Shown piece after piece: positions 26,107 to 33,901 of a stretch of DNA of 64,000 nucleotides; position 1 is the first letter of the stretch; each line of letters starts with the position of its first letter. The translations under genes and the position numbers were made by a program. The DNA is taken from assembly GCF_003014475.1 (NCBI RefSeq), contig NZ_PYGJ01000021.1, positions 1 to 64,000 on the forward strand, given 5' to 3'. The notes beneath the pieces are model-generated. The model saw only the letters and a list, made by a program, of their open reading frames with translations, was not told the DNA's origin and did no database searches. This stretch comes from Shimia abyssi (GTDB lineage Bacteria; Pseudomonadota; Alphaproteobacteria; Rhodobacterales; Rhodobacteraceae).

Positions 26107-27990
26107 TTAAAAAACTACGTTCAGCATTGTCAGCGAGACCACGAGGAACACGATAGTCATGATGCCGCCGCTCTTGACGAAATCGACCACCTTGTAGCCG
26201 GCAGGCCCCATGATCAGGGCGTTGACTTGATGGGTGGGGATGATGAAGGAATTTGAGGTGGAGATCGCCACAGTCAGAGCAAAGACTGCAGGATTGCCAC
26301 CTGCGGCGATGGCGATGGAGATCGCGAGTGGGACCAGTAGCACAGTCGCCCCGACATTCGACATCACCAGCGAAAAGGCCGTTGCCAAAATTGCGATTCC
26401 AGCCTGAAGCGACCAGAGCGGCCACCCGTTCAGCAGGACAAGGATTTTCTGGGCGATCCATTCTGCCGTTCCGGTATTCTGCACGGCCTGTCCCAGCGGG
26501 ATAAGGCAGGCCAAGAGGAATACTGTGTTCCAACCAACGGCGTCATAAGCTTCATCAATGGACAGAACGCGGGTCAGCAGCATTCCGACCGCACCCGTCA
26601 GAAGGCAGAGCGAAAGGCGCACATCGGTAAATAGGATCATCGACAGCGAAATGGCAAAGAAAAGAAGCGCCCAGCCGACTTTCTGCGGGCGTAGTTCCTC
26701 TTGGGGGAAGTCGGTTGTGACGACAACAAAATCGCGATCTCGTTTGACCCGCATCAGACTGTCCCAGCGGGTATGGGCGACAAGCATGTCGCCAGCCTGA
26801 AACTCGACCAGCCCAATTTGTGTTGGCGTGTGGGTTTCTGTTTCGACGTGGCTCATGGTGTCTTCGCCACGGTGGATCGCCAGCAGCGACATGCCGTAGG
26901 TTTTGCGAAACAATAATTCGCGTGGGCATTTGCCGATGGCCTTACTGTCAGGCGCGATGACAACTTCTGCGATGCCGGCATTCGTAGGGGCAAACTCTTC
27001 GGCAAAGACGTCGAGTTGGGGTAGGATTGTTAGACCGTATTTGGCGCCGAATTCCTTGACCACAGACTTGCGACCGATAATGGCAAGGCGGCACGGGGCG
27101 GCGATTTCGGCGGTCAGCACCTGAACCATGGATGTTTTGCCGCGATAGAATGTCGAGATGATATAGAGGTGTTCATTGTGGTTAATATCGGCCAGAATCT
27201 GGCCAACCAGCGCGCTTTTCTCGGGCACGATAACCTCAAATACATCCGCCTTAAGACCGTAGACACGCTTTAGATAGTCCTGCGTGCCCTGACCGGTGCC
27301 GGTGCTATCTCCTTCGGAGGCGCGCGGTAGTACCCAGCGCCCAAGTAACCGAAAATACGCAATGCCCGACAGGACAAGGACAACGCCGATTGGCGTTACC
27401 GAGAACAGGCCAAAGAGGTCCATTTGTTGTTCTGGGGGTAGGTTGCTGTTGGCTGTTGCCAGAAGGTCGTTGAGCAGGATCAGCGGCGAGGAGCCGACCA
27501 TAGTCATGGTGCCGCCCAAGATTGCGCAAAAGCCCATTGGCATAAGGAGGCGGCTGATTGGGATACCCGAACGGGTGGAGATGCGACTGACTACAGGCAG
27601 GAACAAGGCGGCGGCGCCAACGTTTTGCATGAAGCTGGAGATCACGCCAACGGTTCCTGCGATGATCGGCTGAATGCGCGCCTCGGATGTGCCGCCGCGT
27701 TTCATGATGGTGGCGGCGACCTTGTTCATGATGCCGGTCTTGTCCAATCCAGCGCCCACGATCATCACCGCAATGATTGAGATCACGGCGTTTGAGGCAA
27801 AGCCGTCGAATAGTTGGTTCACGTCGGCGAGGTTGTGCAGCGGCGGTGCATAGCTGAGGATGCCGAGGATCACGAGCACGAGGATGGCGGCGAGATCAAT
27901 TCGTACGATTTCGGAGACGAAGAGAAACACCGTGAAGGCTAGCATCGCGCAGACGACGCCCATTTCCAGTGTGAACGCGATGGGGTCCAT
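26107..27990 (-). CDS. SLC13/DASS-type anion permease with RCK_C domains
   Basis: A 627-residue membrane carrier. The N- and C-terminal parts are hydrophobic helices of the citrate/anion transporter (ArsB/NhaD superfamily) fold, with repeats such as SSFMQNVGAAALFLPVVSRI and VMSNVGATVLLVPLAISIA, each holding an Asn-x-Gly-Ala tip typical of ion-binding hairpins. A cytosolic insert at about residues 225-415 contains two RCK_C (TrkA-C) units (FEVIVPEKSALVGQIL and IAEVVIAPDSKAIGKCPREL), which in this class bind regulatory ligands. The ATG is preceded by AGGAGA. Sulfate or a dicarboxylate are the usual cargoes of the family; the present one is not predictable. Confidence 0.85.
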   Translation of the reverse strand: MDPIAFTLEMGVVCAMLAFTVFLFVSEIVRIDLAAILVLVILGILSYAPPLHNLADVNQLFDGFASNAVISIIAVMIVGAGLDKTGIMNKVAATIMKRGGTSEARIQPIIAGTVGVISSFMQNVGAAALFLPVVSRISTRSGIPISRLLMPMGFCAILGGTMTMVGSSPLILLNDLLATANSNLPPEQQMDLFGLFSVTPIGVVLVLSGIAYFRLLGRWVLPRASEGDSTGTGQGTQDYLKRVYGLKADVFEVIVPEKSALVGQILADINHNEHLYIISTFYRGKTSMVQVLTAEIAAPCRLAIIGRKSVVKEFGAKYGLTILPQLDVFAEEFAPTNAGIAEVVIAPDSKAIGKCPRELLFRKTYGMSLLAIHRGEDTMSHVETETHTPTQIGLVEFQAGDMLVAHTRWDSLMRVKRDRDFVVVTTDFPQEELRPQKVGWALLFFAISLSMILFTDVRLSLCLLTGAVGMLLTRVLSIDEAYDAVGWNTVFLLACLIPLGQAVQNTGTAEWIAQKILVLLNGWPLWSLQAGIAILATAFSLVMSNVGATVLLVPLAISIAIAAGGNPAVFALTVAISTSNSFIIPTHQVNALIMGPAGYKVVDFVKSGGIMTIVFLVVSLTMLNVVF

Positions 27991-28126
27991 TTCGTCTCCT
28001 GCTTTTTTGGGTACAAGGCGTACCTGCCAGAATGTGGTGTCACAAACAGGTTAGTCGTATTTGTGCTGAAAAAAAAAGCACTTCTGTGCGGTTGGTGGGC
28101 CAAGGTCGCATATAACCGACATCCGG

Positions 28127-28144
28127 ATACGTGGTATACGTGGT
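28127..28144. repeat. Perfect tandem 9-base repeat
   Basis: ATACGTGGT occurs twice without a gap in the spacer between the SLC13 gene and the RcnB-like gene, about 135 bases upstream of the latter. It could be a regulator-binding element or chance. Confidence 0.35.
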
Positions 28145-28278
28145 GTCTTACGATGGTGTGCACGTTAGGTTTGTAGATTATTGATCGAAATTTGGTTTGA
28201 TTCGACAATTGCTGAGGCAATTCTGCCGCTTTGCGCGCCGCCGATTGGGCACATTGGGGAAAATCGAAAGAGGGCATC

Positions 28279-28638
28279 ATGTATAACAGACGAACACTCT
28301 TGACCAGTATGTTGGCATTGGGCGCGACTGGGGTCGCCGTGCCATCGTTTGCAAAGGACAAAGCAAAGGACAAGCCGGGCAAGAACAAAGCTAAAAGCAT
28401 AGGCAATGGTAAAGGCGCGGACAAAATACCTCCGGGTCAGATCAAGAAATACACACGTGGTGCAAAGCTTCCCGGTGACTTAAAGTGGGACAGCATTGGT
28501 GACTTGTCGAAATGGAAGCTGAAGCCTCCTGGAAATGGAAACCGGTATATCAAAGTAGATAACGAGATTCTGGAAGTCACCGAAGATCTGTCGACAGTCG
28601 TCGATGCGGTCGGCATTGTCGACGATCTATTACGCTAA
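28279..28638 (+). CDS. Exported RcnB-like domain protein
   Basis: A 119-residue protein. A signal (MYNRRTLLTSMLALGATGVA) with a twin-Arg-like beginning lacks a full Tat motif and ends near SFAK. A Lys-rich linker (AKDKAKDKPGKNKAKS) follows, then a C-terminal domain of about 60 residues (YTRGAKLPGDLKW, WKLKPPGNGNRYIKVDNEIL, VVDAVGIVDDLL) matching the RcnB/YohN family. E. coli RcnB is periplasmic and tunes nickel/cobalt efflux. Most family members, including this one, lack visible metal-binding His clusters, so a metal role is doubtful. The ATG at 28279 has AGAGGG upstream. Confidence 0.65.
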   Translation: MYNRRTLLTSMLALGATGVAVPSFAKDKAKDKPGKNKAKSIGNGKGADKIPPGQIKKYTRGAKLPGDLKWDSIGDLSKWKLKPPGNGNRYIKVDNEILEVTEDLSTVVDAVGIVDDLLR

Positions 28639-28882
28639 GGCGTACCTTCAATTCCTTCGAACCTGGCTTCATTGTCCTGCCAGATCGCTGGGGCCTCAGC
28701 GGTTTGTCGGTGCATCTCCAGTTTCTGGTCGCCGACTGAGCACCGATGAGTTGCTCATAAGATTATGTGGGGCAATACTCTGGATTAAGGCAGAGCTAGT
28801 GCTAGAGATCGTGCCTAGGTGCTTTTGGTGCAACTTCGCCATGTGGCTAAACATGGGTCACATGCTTCAAGTTGGGATGTGC

Positions 28883-28909
28883 GGTGCGTGCCGCATTTCG
28901 GTACGCACC
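28883..28909 (-). terminator. Hairpin after the beta-barrel gene
   Basis: GGTGCGT (28883-28889) pairs with ACGCACC (28903-28909), extended by CCG/CGG inside. It lies 15 bases past the stop of the minus-strand barrel gene. There is no clear U-tract. The rest of 28639-28923 shows no supported gene. Confidence 0.45.
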
Positions 28910-28923
28910 AGTGCTGTGGTCGG

Positions 28924-29646
28924 TTAAAGGCCCGGGATGACCGAAAGCAGGCTTCGTTTGCCGAAGGTGGCGCCACGCTCCGCGCCAAACTTGTATTCGG
29001 CACCCAGAGCGATGAAGGTTTCGGAATCTGAGACCCCGAATGCCTCAGCCCGTGCCGCGCCAAGATCAGCCGTCAGCGCAAAAGAATTACTAGTTTTGTA
29101 ACGCACACCGACCGAATAACGATCAAAGTTCAGGTTTCCAAAGTCGCCAAGCAAAATTTGGCCCGTAACTTCAAAGGAGTCCGTTATTTCGTAATCACCT
29201 GAAATGCCAAAAATACGCCCGTCGCTGTTGTTGTCGATATCGGTCATGAAAAAGGTCTCAAGATCCAGCGCCTGCGCCTCGACACCAAGTTCAAAACCAG
29301 CAAAATTGACGTCGTTCGATTCCAGCCCGTCTTGACCAATAAACGCGCCAAATGAAGTGGTTTCGTTTGCGTGGTAAATACCGTGCAGCGCAACGTTATG
29401 ACCGTCAAAATTGGAGGCACCGTAAGAGTTGAGGCCTAGATCCAGCTGAGCCGACGTGTTTCGATTGAAACCCAGTTCGGTAGAGGTGTCGAGTGTAGTG
29501 TTGCTGAGGGTCTGACCAGTCGTGGTCTGATTAGTGAATTGGGAATAACCAAGTTTAATACTGCCGCCGGTAATTTCAACTGCATTGGCAGGGTGAGTTG
29601 CAAGCATAGTTATAGTGGCGGCGGAAGCCGTGGAAATCTTAAACAT
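28924..29646 (-). CDS. Small outer-membrane beta-barrel (porin-like)
   Basis: A 240-residue exported protein. A signal peptide (MFKISTASAATITMLATHPANA) is followed by alternating strands such as GGSIKLGYSQF, VALHGIYHANETTSFGAFIG and RYSVGVRYKTSNSFALTADLG. Composition is Asn/Gly/Asp/Phe-rich with almost no Lys, as for barrels; however, the sequence ends in PGL, not in the aromatic residue usual for BAM substrates. I chose ATG 29646 (AGGTT upstream) over a TTG two codons earlier. It may be a porin of the Rhodobacter type, but it is only about two thirds of their usual length. Confidence 0.6.
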   Translation of the reverse strand: MFKISTASAATITMLATHPANAVEITGGSIKLGYSQFTNQTTTGQTLSNTTLDTSTELGFNRNTSAQLDLGLNSYGASNFDGHNVALHGIYHANETTSFGAFIGQDGLESNDVNFAGFELGVEAQALDLETFFMTDIDNNSDGRIFGISGDYEITDSFEVTGQILLGDFGNLNFDRYSVGVRYKTSNSFALTADLGAARAEAFGVSDSETFIALGAEYKFGAERGATFGKRSLLSVIPGL

Positions 29647-29699
29647 GTTCAACCTAAAGTGGATTTTCTTTGTTTTGATCGATGGTCGGTTTCTTAGTC

Positions 29700-29719
29700 T
29701 TGACGCCTTTGGGCGTCAA
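29700..29719. promoter_or_regulatory. Perfect palindrome upstream of the barrel gene
   Basis: TTGACGCC and GGCGTCAA form an 8-base perfect inverted repeat around TTTG, about 54 bases upstream of the barrel start. It may be an operator. Read on the minus strand its TTGACG could act as a -35 box, but the hexamer at the right distance (TAAGAA) is weak. The remainder of 29647-29967 holds only the terminator at 29902-29936. Confidence 0.4.
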
Positions 29720-29901
29720 TATAAATATCTGTAATTTCTTCATAAATTATTGATCTATAGCCTTCCATCCGAATGCACTTATCGGTTGTGGCGAGCAATC
29801 TTGCTGTGTTGAGGCTGTGTACTTCAGATTCTATTCTGCTTAGTGAGGATAATCATAGCCTTGATTGTGATAAGAACATTACTTTCGAACGGCCGTATCT
29901 T

Positions 29902-29936
29902 TAAAAAAAGGCGCAAACGAATTAATCGGTTGCGCC
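29902..29936 (-). terminator. Terminator of the PepF gene
   Basis: GGCGCAA (29910-29916) and TTGCGCC (29930-29936) pair around a 13-base loop. On the minus strand the stem is followed by a seven-base T-run, about 30 bases after the stop of the oligoendopeptidase gene. Confidence 0.75.
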
Positions 29937-29967
29937 CTTTTACTTTTGTTCCCGTGAGGAAAGCGGA

Positions 29968-31788
29968 TCAGTCCTCCATCGCTTCCAACTCATCGATCAT
30001 CGAAGAGATCATGCTAAGGCCTTTGTCCCAGAATTTTGGGTCGGATGCGTCAAGGCCAAACGGAGCGAGCAGCTCCGTGTGGTGTTTGGAGCCACCGGCG
30101 CGCAGCATGTCGAAATACTTGTCTTCAAAGCCTTCGCCGCCTTCAGCGTAAACGGCGTAGAGCGCGTTCACGAGGCCGTCGCCAAAGGCATAGGCGTAGA
30201 CGTAGAAGGGCGAGTGCACGAAGTGCGGGATATAGGCCCAGAAGGTTTCATAGCCCTCCATAAAGTCAAACGCTTCGCCGAGGGATTCGGCCTGTACCGA
30301 CATCCAGATAGCGTTGATGTCATCCGGGGTCAGTTCGCTTTCGCGGCGTGCGGCGTGCAGTTTGCACTCAAAGTCATAGAAGGCGATCTGACGCACGACC
30401 GTGTTGATCATATCCTCGACTTTGCCCGCCAGCAGGATCTTGCGCTGTTCCTTGGTTTCGGCACCGTCTAACATAGCGCGGAAGGTGAGCATTTCGCCAA
30501 AGACGGACGCAGTTTCGGCGAGGGTGAGGGGGGTGGAGGACAGCATCTCGCCCTGATCAGCGGCAAGAACTTGATGTACGCCATGCCCGAGTTCGTGAGC
30601 AAGGGTCATCACGTCGCGTGGTTTGCCGAGATAGTTCAGCATCACGTAGGGGTGCACGTTGGTGACAGTGGGGTGGGCAAATGCGCCGGGCGCTTTGCCA
30701 GGTTTCACACCCGCGTCGATCCATCCCTTGGTAAAGAACGGCTCGGCCAGGTCGCCCATGCGCGGGTCAAATGCATTGTACGCGTCCATCACGGTTTTCT
30801 GGGCGTCTTCCCATGAGACGGTGGATGGGTCCTCCATCGGGAGGGGTGCGTTGCGGTCCCAGACCTGCATCCGATCAAGGCCCAGCCATTTGCGTTTAAG
30901 TTCGTAGTAGCGATGGCTGAGTTTAGGATAAGCAGCGACAACAGCGTCGCGCAGGGCCTCGACCACTTCGGGTTCTACGTCGTTTGAGAGGTGACGACCG
31001 GTTTGAGCGGTGGGCATATTGCGCCAGCGGTCGACGACCTCTTTTTCCTTGGTCGCGGTGTTGTGCACTCGGGCGAAGATTTTGAGATTCTCGTTGAAAA
31101 CGCGGGCAAGTTCATATGCTGCAGCCTCGCGGTTGTCGCGATTGGGGTCAGTCAGAAAGTTAAGCGTGCCCTCGATATTATGCTCTTCACCGTTCACCGT
31201 GAACATCAGCCCGGCAATGGTTTCGTCAAACAGACGTTCCCACGCGTCGCCGACCACGCCCAGATCGTGCAGGAATTTTTCCAATTCGTCCGAAAGTTGG
31301 TGTGGCTTCATTGCGCGAATGCGGCGAAATACGGGCTCATAGCGTGCCAGATCGGTGTTTTCTGCAAAGGCGCTCGTGAGGGCTTCATCTTCGATCCGGT
31401 TGAGTTCGAGGGTGAAGAAAACCAACGGCGTGGAAAAGTTTGTCAGCTTTTCCTGACAGTTGGCCGTGAACTGGGCACGTTCAGCGTCTGTCGTCAGTTG
31501 GTAATAACGCAAGCCCGCATACGACATGATGCGGCCAGAGACCTGTGAGATTTTTTCGTTACGCTGCACGGCTGTCAGGAGTTCGCTGGCTGACAGGTCA
31601 GCCAGTTTGCCCTCGAAGTCAGCGGCGAATGCGGCACATTCAGTTTCGAGCCAGTCTAAATCAGCGGACAGTTCAGGGGCGTCGTCGCCTTTGTACAGAT
31701 CGCTGAGGTCCCATTCGGGCAAACTGCCCAGGCCGTCGGAGCCACTTTGGGCGTTGGCGTCACGAACGGGAAAGGGAAGGTTCAGCAT
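29968..31788 (-). CDS. pepF: Oligoendopeptidase F (M3 family)
   Basis: A 606-residue zinc metallopeptidase of the M3B/PepF family that would cut short peptides in the cytosol. The zinc motif is HELGHGVHQ (residues about 396-404), with the third ligand in SVFGEMLTF. The N-terminal lobe has the helical PepF signature (WDLSDLYKGDDAPELSADLD). CAGGAGA precedes the ATG, and a strong terminator follows. Length and motifs match the family throughout, with no sign of decay. Confidence 0.92.
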   Translation of the reverse strand: MLNLPFPVRDANAQSGSDGLGSLPEWDLSDLYKGDDAPELSADLDWLETECAAFAADFEGKLADLSASELLTAVQRNEKISQVSGRIMSYAGLRYYQLTTDAERAQFTANCQEKLTNFSTPLVFFTLELNRIEDEALTSAFAENTDLARYEPVFRRIRAMKPHQLSDELEKFLHDLGVVGDAWERLFDETIAGLMFTVNGEEHNIEGTLNFLTDPNRDNREAAAYELARVFNENLKIFARVHNTATKEKEVVDRWRNMPTAQTGRHLSNDVEPEVVEALRDAVVAAYPKLSHRYYELKRKWLGLDRMQVWDRNAPLPMEDPSTVSWEDAQKTVMDAYNAFDPRMGDLAEPFFTKGWIDAGVKPGKAPGAFAHPTVTNVHPYVMLNYLGKPRDVMTLAHELGHGVHQVLAADQGEMLSSTPLTLAETASVFGEMLTFRAMLDGAETKEQRKILLAGKVEDMINTVVRQIAFYDFECKLHAARRESELTPDDINAIWMSVQAESLGEAFDFMEGYETFWAYIPHFVHSPFYVYAYAFGDGLVNALYAVYAEGGEGFEDKYFDMLRAGGSKHHTELLAPFGLDASDPKFWDKGLSMISSMIDELEAMED

Positions 31789-31969
31789 GGTCGTCTCCTG
31801 ATGGGAATAGGTTGAGCGTTAGATAGGCAGAGGGAGGCGTGGGGTTCAAGGGGCAGTGGGGCGTTGCCCCTCTTGGGCTAAGGCCCAATTCACCCCGGGT
31901 ATTTGGGAACATTGAGAATGAGGGGGATTGCTCGGGGCGAGGAAAGCCCGCATGGGCTTGAGGATCTGG

Positions 31970-32908
31970 TTAAGTGTGTTTGGCGAAGAGTGCAGCGCAC
32001 TGGTCGAAAATGGCGGCGCGAGTGGTGGGGCTGTCCATCATGACCTCGTGTTCGCCGTTCGGCACCATTTCCAGCGTGCCGTTTGGCCACCGGGACATGC
32101 GATCGTGGATTTCCGCTGTGTCGACGATGCGTTCGTTGGTTCCCAGGAATGTGAGCGAGGGTGTTTTCGGCGAGGGGAGGGTCCGCAGGGCGCGGCATTC
32201 GGTGAGCGCGGCAAACAGCCAGTGCAGGCTGGGACCACCCAGTGCGAGGTCAGGGTGATCTGTCATCTGCCGTTTCATATAGGCGTACATGTCCGGGTCG
32301 GTGGTCAGCGTGTTGTCCTCGAACGGCTCGGCGAGCACGTATGTGGTTTCAATTGTGCCGGGTGCAAGGCGATGGCTTTGTGCGAAATGGCGGCTGGACC
32401 AAGACAGGGCCCATGCAATCGGCCTGAGTGCTGTGGACAGGCGAATGCCGAACATTGGGCCGGTAAAGACCGCCGCATTCACGGGCATGTTGTTTAGCAG
32501 AGCGCGCAGACCGATGCAGCCGCCCATCGAGTGGGCCACCAGGAACCAGGGGCGCGGCAGATCCTGTTCTTTGGCCATCGCCATCACGGCGGCGAGGTCT
32601 TTCTGGTAGTCATCAAAATGCAGCACATGGCCGATCAGGCGGTTGTTTACCTGTCGGTCCGCAAGGCCCTGGCCGCGCCAGTCAATGGCCACCTGTGCAA
32701 ATCCTCGCGCCGCAAAGTCCGCAGCCGTTCGCCCGTATTTTTCAACGTATTCAGTGCGCCCGGGGAACAGAAATACCGTTCCTCGGGCGTTTTCATGCGC
32801 CCAGCAGGCCGCGCGAATGCGCACGCCATCAGACGTATCAAGCCACCATGCCTGGGCATGTGGGCCTTCAGCGACGTCGTGGTAAAAAGGCGCGGCGCGG
32901 AATGTCAT
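31970..32908 (-). CDS. Alpha/beta hydrolase, lysophospholipase (PldB-like)
   Basis: A 312-residue serine hydrolase. The nucleophile elbow is AHSMGGCIG, the oxyanion loop is FLFPGRTEYVEKYG, and WRGQGLADR is the PldB/monoacylglycerol lipase signature. An Asp in ERIVDTAEIHDRM and a late His in NGEHEVMMDS complete the triad. No signal peptide is seen. Its ATG shares one base with the TAA of the upstream SCP2 gene, so the two are translationally coupled; a role in lipid turnover with the sterol-carrier-type protein is plausible. Confidence 0.83.
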   Translation of the reverse strand: MTFRAAPFYHDVAEGPHAQAWWLDTSDGVRIRAACWAHENARGTVFLFPGRTEYVEKYGRTAADFAARGFAQVAIDWRGQGLADRQVNNRLIGHVLHFDDYQKDLAAVMAMAKEQDLPRPWFLVAHSMGGCIGLRALLNNMPVNAAVFTGPMFGIRLSTALRPIAWALSWSSRHFAQSHRLAPGTIETTYVLAEPFEDNTLTTDPDMYAYMKRQMTDHPDLALGGPSLHWLFAALTECRALRTLPSPKTPSLTFLGTNERIVDTAEIHDRMSRWPNGTLEMVPNGEHEVMMDSPTTRAAIFDQCAALFAKHT

Positions 32909-33198
32909 TAGCCGAGGATTGACCCAAGGCGCATTGCCGCGCCCATGTCACCGTCCACGGTGAGCTTGCCCGACATGAAAGCCGCAGTTGGGTTCAATTC
33001 GCCGTCGAGGATGGATTGAAACGTATCTGCATCGGCCATCAGCGTGACATCCGCGTCCTCGTCCGAGGCGCGTACGCCGTCGCCGTCGATAATGATGGCA
33101 CCTTCATCTTCGATGGCAAATTTGGCCGAACCGTCAAAGGCGTCTCCACCAAGTTTTTCAGTCAGTGCGGCTACGGCGGCAGTCAGGAGGTCGCTCAT
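32908..33198 (-). CDS. SCP2-type lipid-binding protein
   Basis: A 96-residue protein formed of one SCP2 sterol-carrier domain (FAIEDEGAIIIDGDGVR, DVTLMADADTFQSILDGELN, AFMSGKLTVDGDMGAAMRL). Such proteins bind fatty acyl or other lipids in a small hydrophobic tunnel. It is cotranscribed with the lysophospholipase and divergent from the TPR gene, whose possible upstream ATG at 33197 overlaps its start. Confidence 0.88.
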   Translation of the reverse strand: MSDLLTAAVAALTEKLGGDAFDGSAKFAIEDEGAIIIDGDGVRASDEDADVTLMADADTFQSILDGELNPTAAFMSGKLTVDGDMGAAMRLGSILG

Positions 33199-33280
33199 GT
33201 GGTTGATCCTTCACTTTGTCGTGCCCATCTTGGGTTATGATGCGGCACAGGCTACAATCCCTTACGTTATGGTCACCTTA

Positions 33281-33862
33281 ATGAAATATCTCAAACCTGT
33301 CGTCACGGCATTTATGATGTTTTTTGCGCTTTCGCAGCCTGTGGTTGTTTATGGGCAGGAAGCTGTCCCCAAAGCTAATCCGGATATGGGCGGTGTTTCG
33401 GGGCTGTTGGAGCAGTTGCGCGATGCCGAGCCGGGCGCGGCGGAGACCTATGCAGATCGGTTACGCCGGGAGTGGAGCCTGTCAGGATCAGCTTCGGCTG
33501 ATTATCTTTTGAAACGGGGGCGCGACGCCTTTGAGCGTGAGGATCTGAAATCGGCTGTCGAGCATTTCACAGCCGTGATCGACCACGCGCCGGGATTTGC
33601 TCAGGGGTGGGCCGAAAGGGCGCGGGTTTATTATGAAATGGACCTCTACGGACCGGCGATTGGCGATTTGGAACATGTAATTGCGCTGAATCCGCAGCAT
33701 TTTGACGCCATCATGGGGTTGGCCTCTATCCTGGATTCCATGGACCGGCCAGAAGGCGCTTATGAGGCATATATGCAGGTCAAGGCTATACATCCGCATC
33801 AGCCGGGCCTAACAGAAGCCTTGGCAAGACTCGAACCGCGCGTGCGCGGGCGCGACTTGTGA
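33281..33862 (+). CDS. Exported TPR protein
   Basis: A 193-residue protein. A signal peptide (KPVVTAFMMFFALSQPVVVY) is followed by about three tetratricopeptide repeats at residues about 65-180 (ADYLLKRGRDAFEREDLKSA, GWAERARVYYEMDLYGPAIG, DAIMGLASILDSMDRPEGAY). I use ATG 33281 since it begins directly before the signal; ATGs at 33269 and 33197 are in frame and would give a longer leader. TPRs mediate protein contacts, so it may be a periplasmic assembly factor. It precedes the helicase gene by 39 bases. Confidence 0.75.
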   Translation: MKYLKPVVTAFMMFFALSQPVVVYGQEAVPKANPDMGGVSGLLEQLRDAEPGAAETYADRLRREWSLSGSASADYLLKRGRDAFEREDLKSAVEHFTAVIDHAPGFAQGWAERARVYYEMDLYGPAIGDLEHVIALNPQHFDAIMGLASILDSMDRPEGAYEAYMQVKAIHPHQPGLTEALARLEPRVRGRDL

Positions 33863-33901
33863 TCAACTGAGGCAACGGGCTGAATCGGGACGGGCGGAAA
33901 A

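Noticed and set aside
29700-29719. Rho-independent terminator for the barrel gene
   Set aside because: It lies upstream of the start codon and has no T-run; an operator is more likely.
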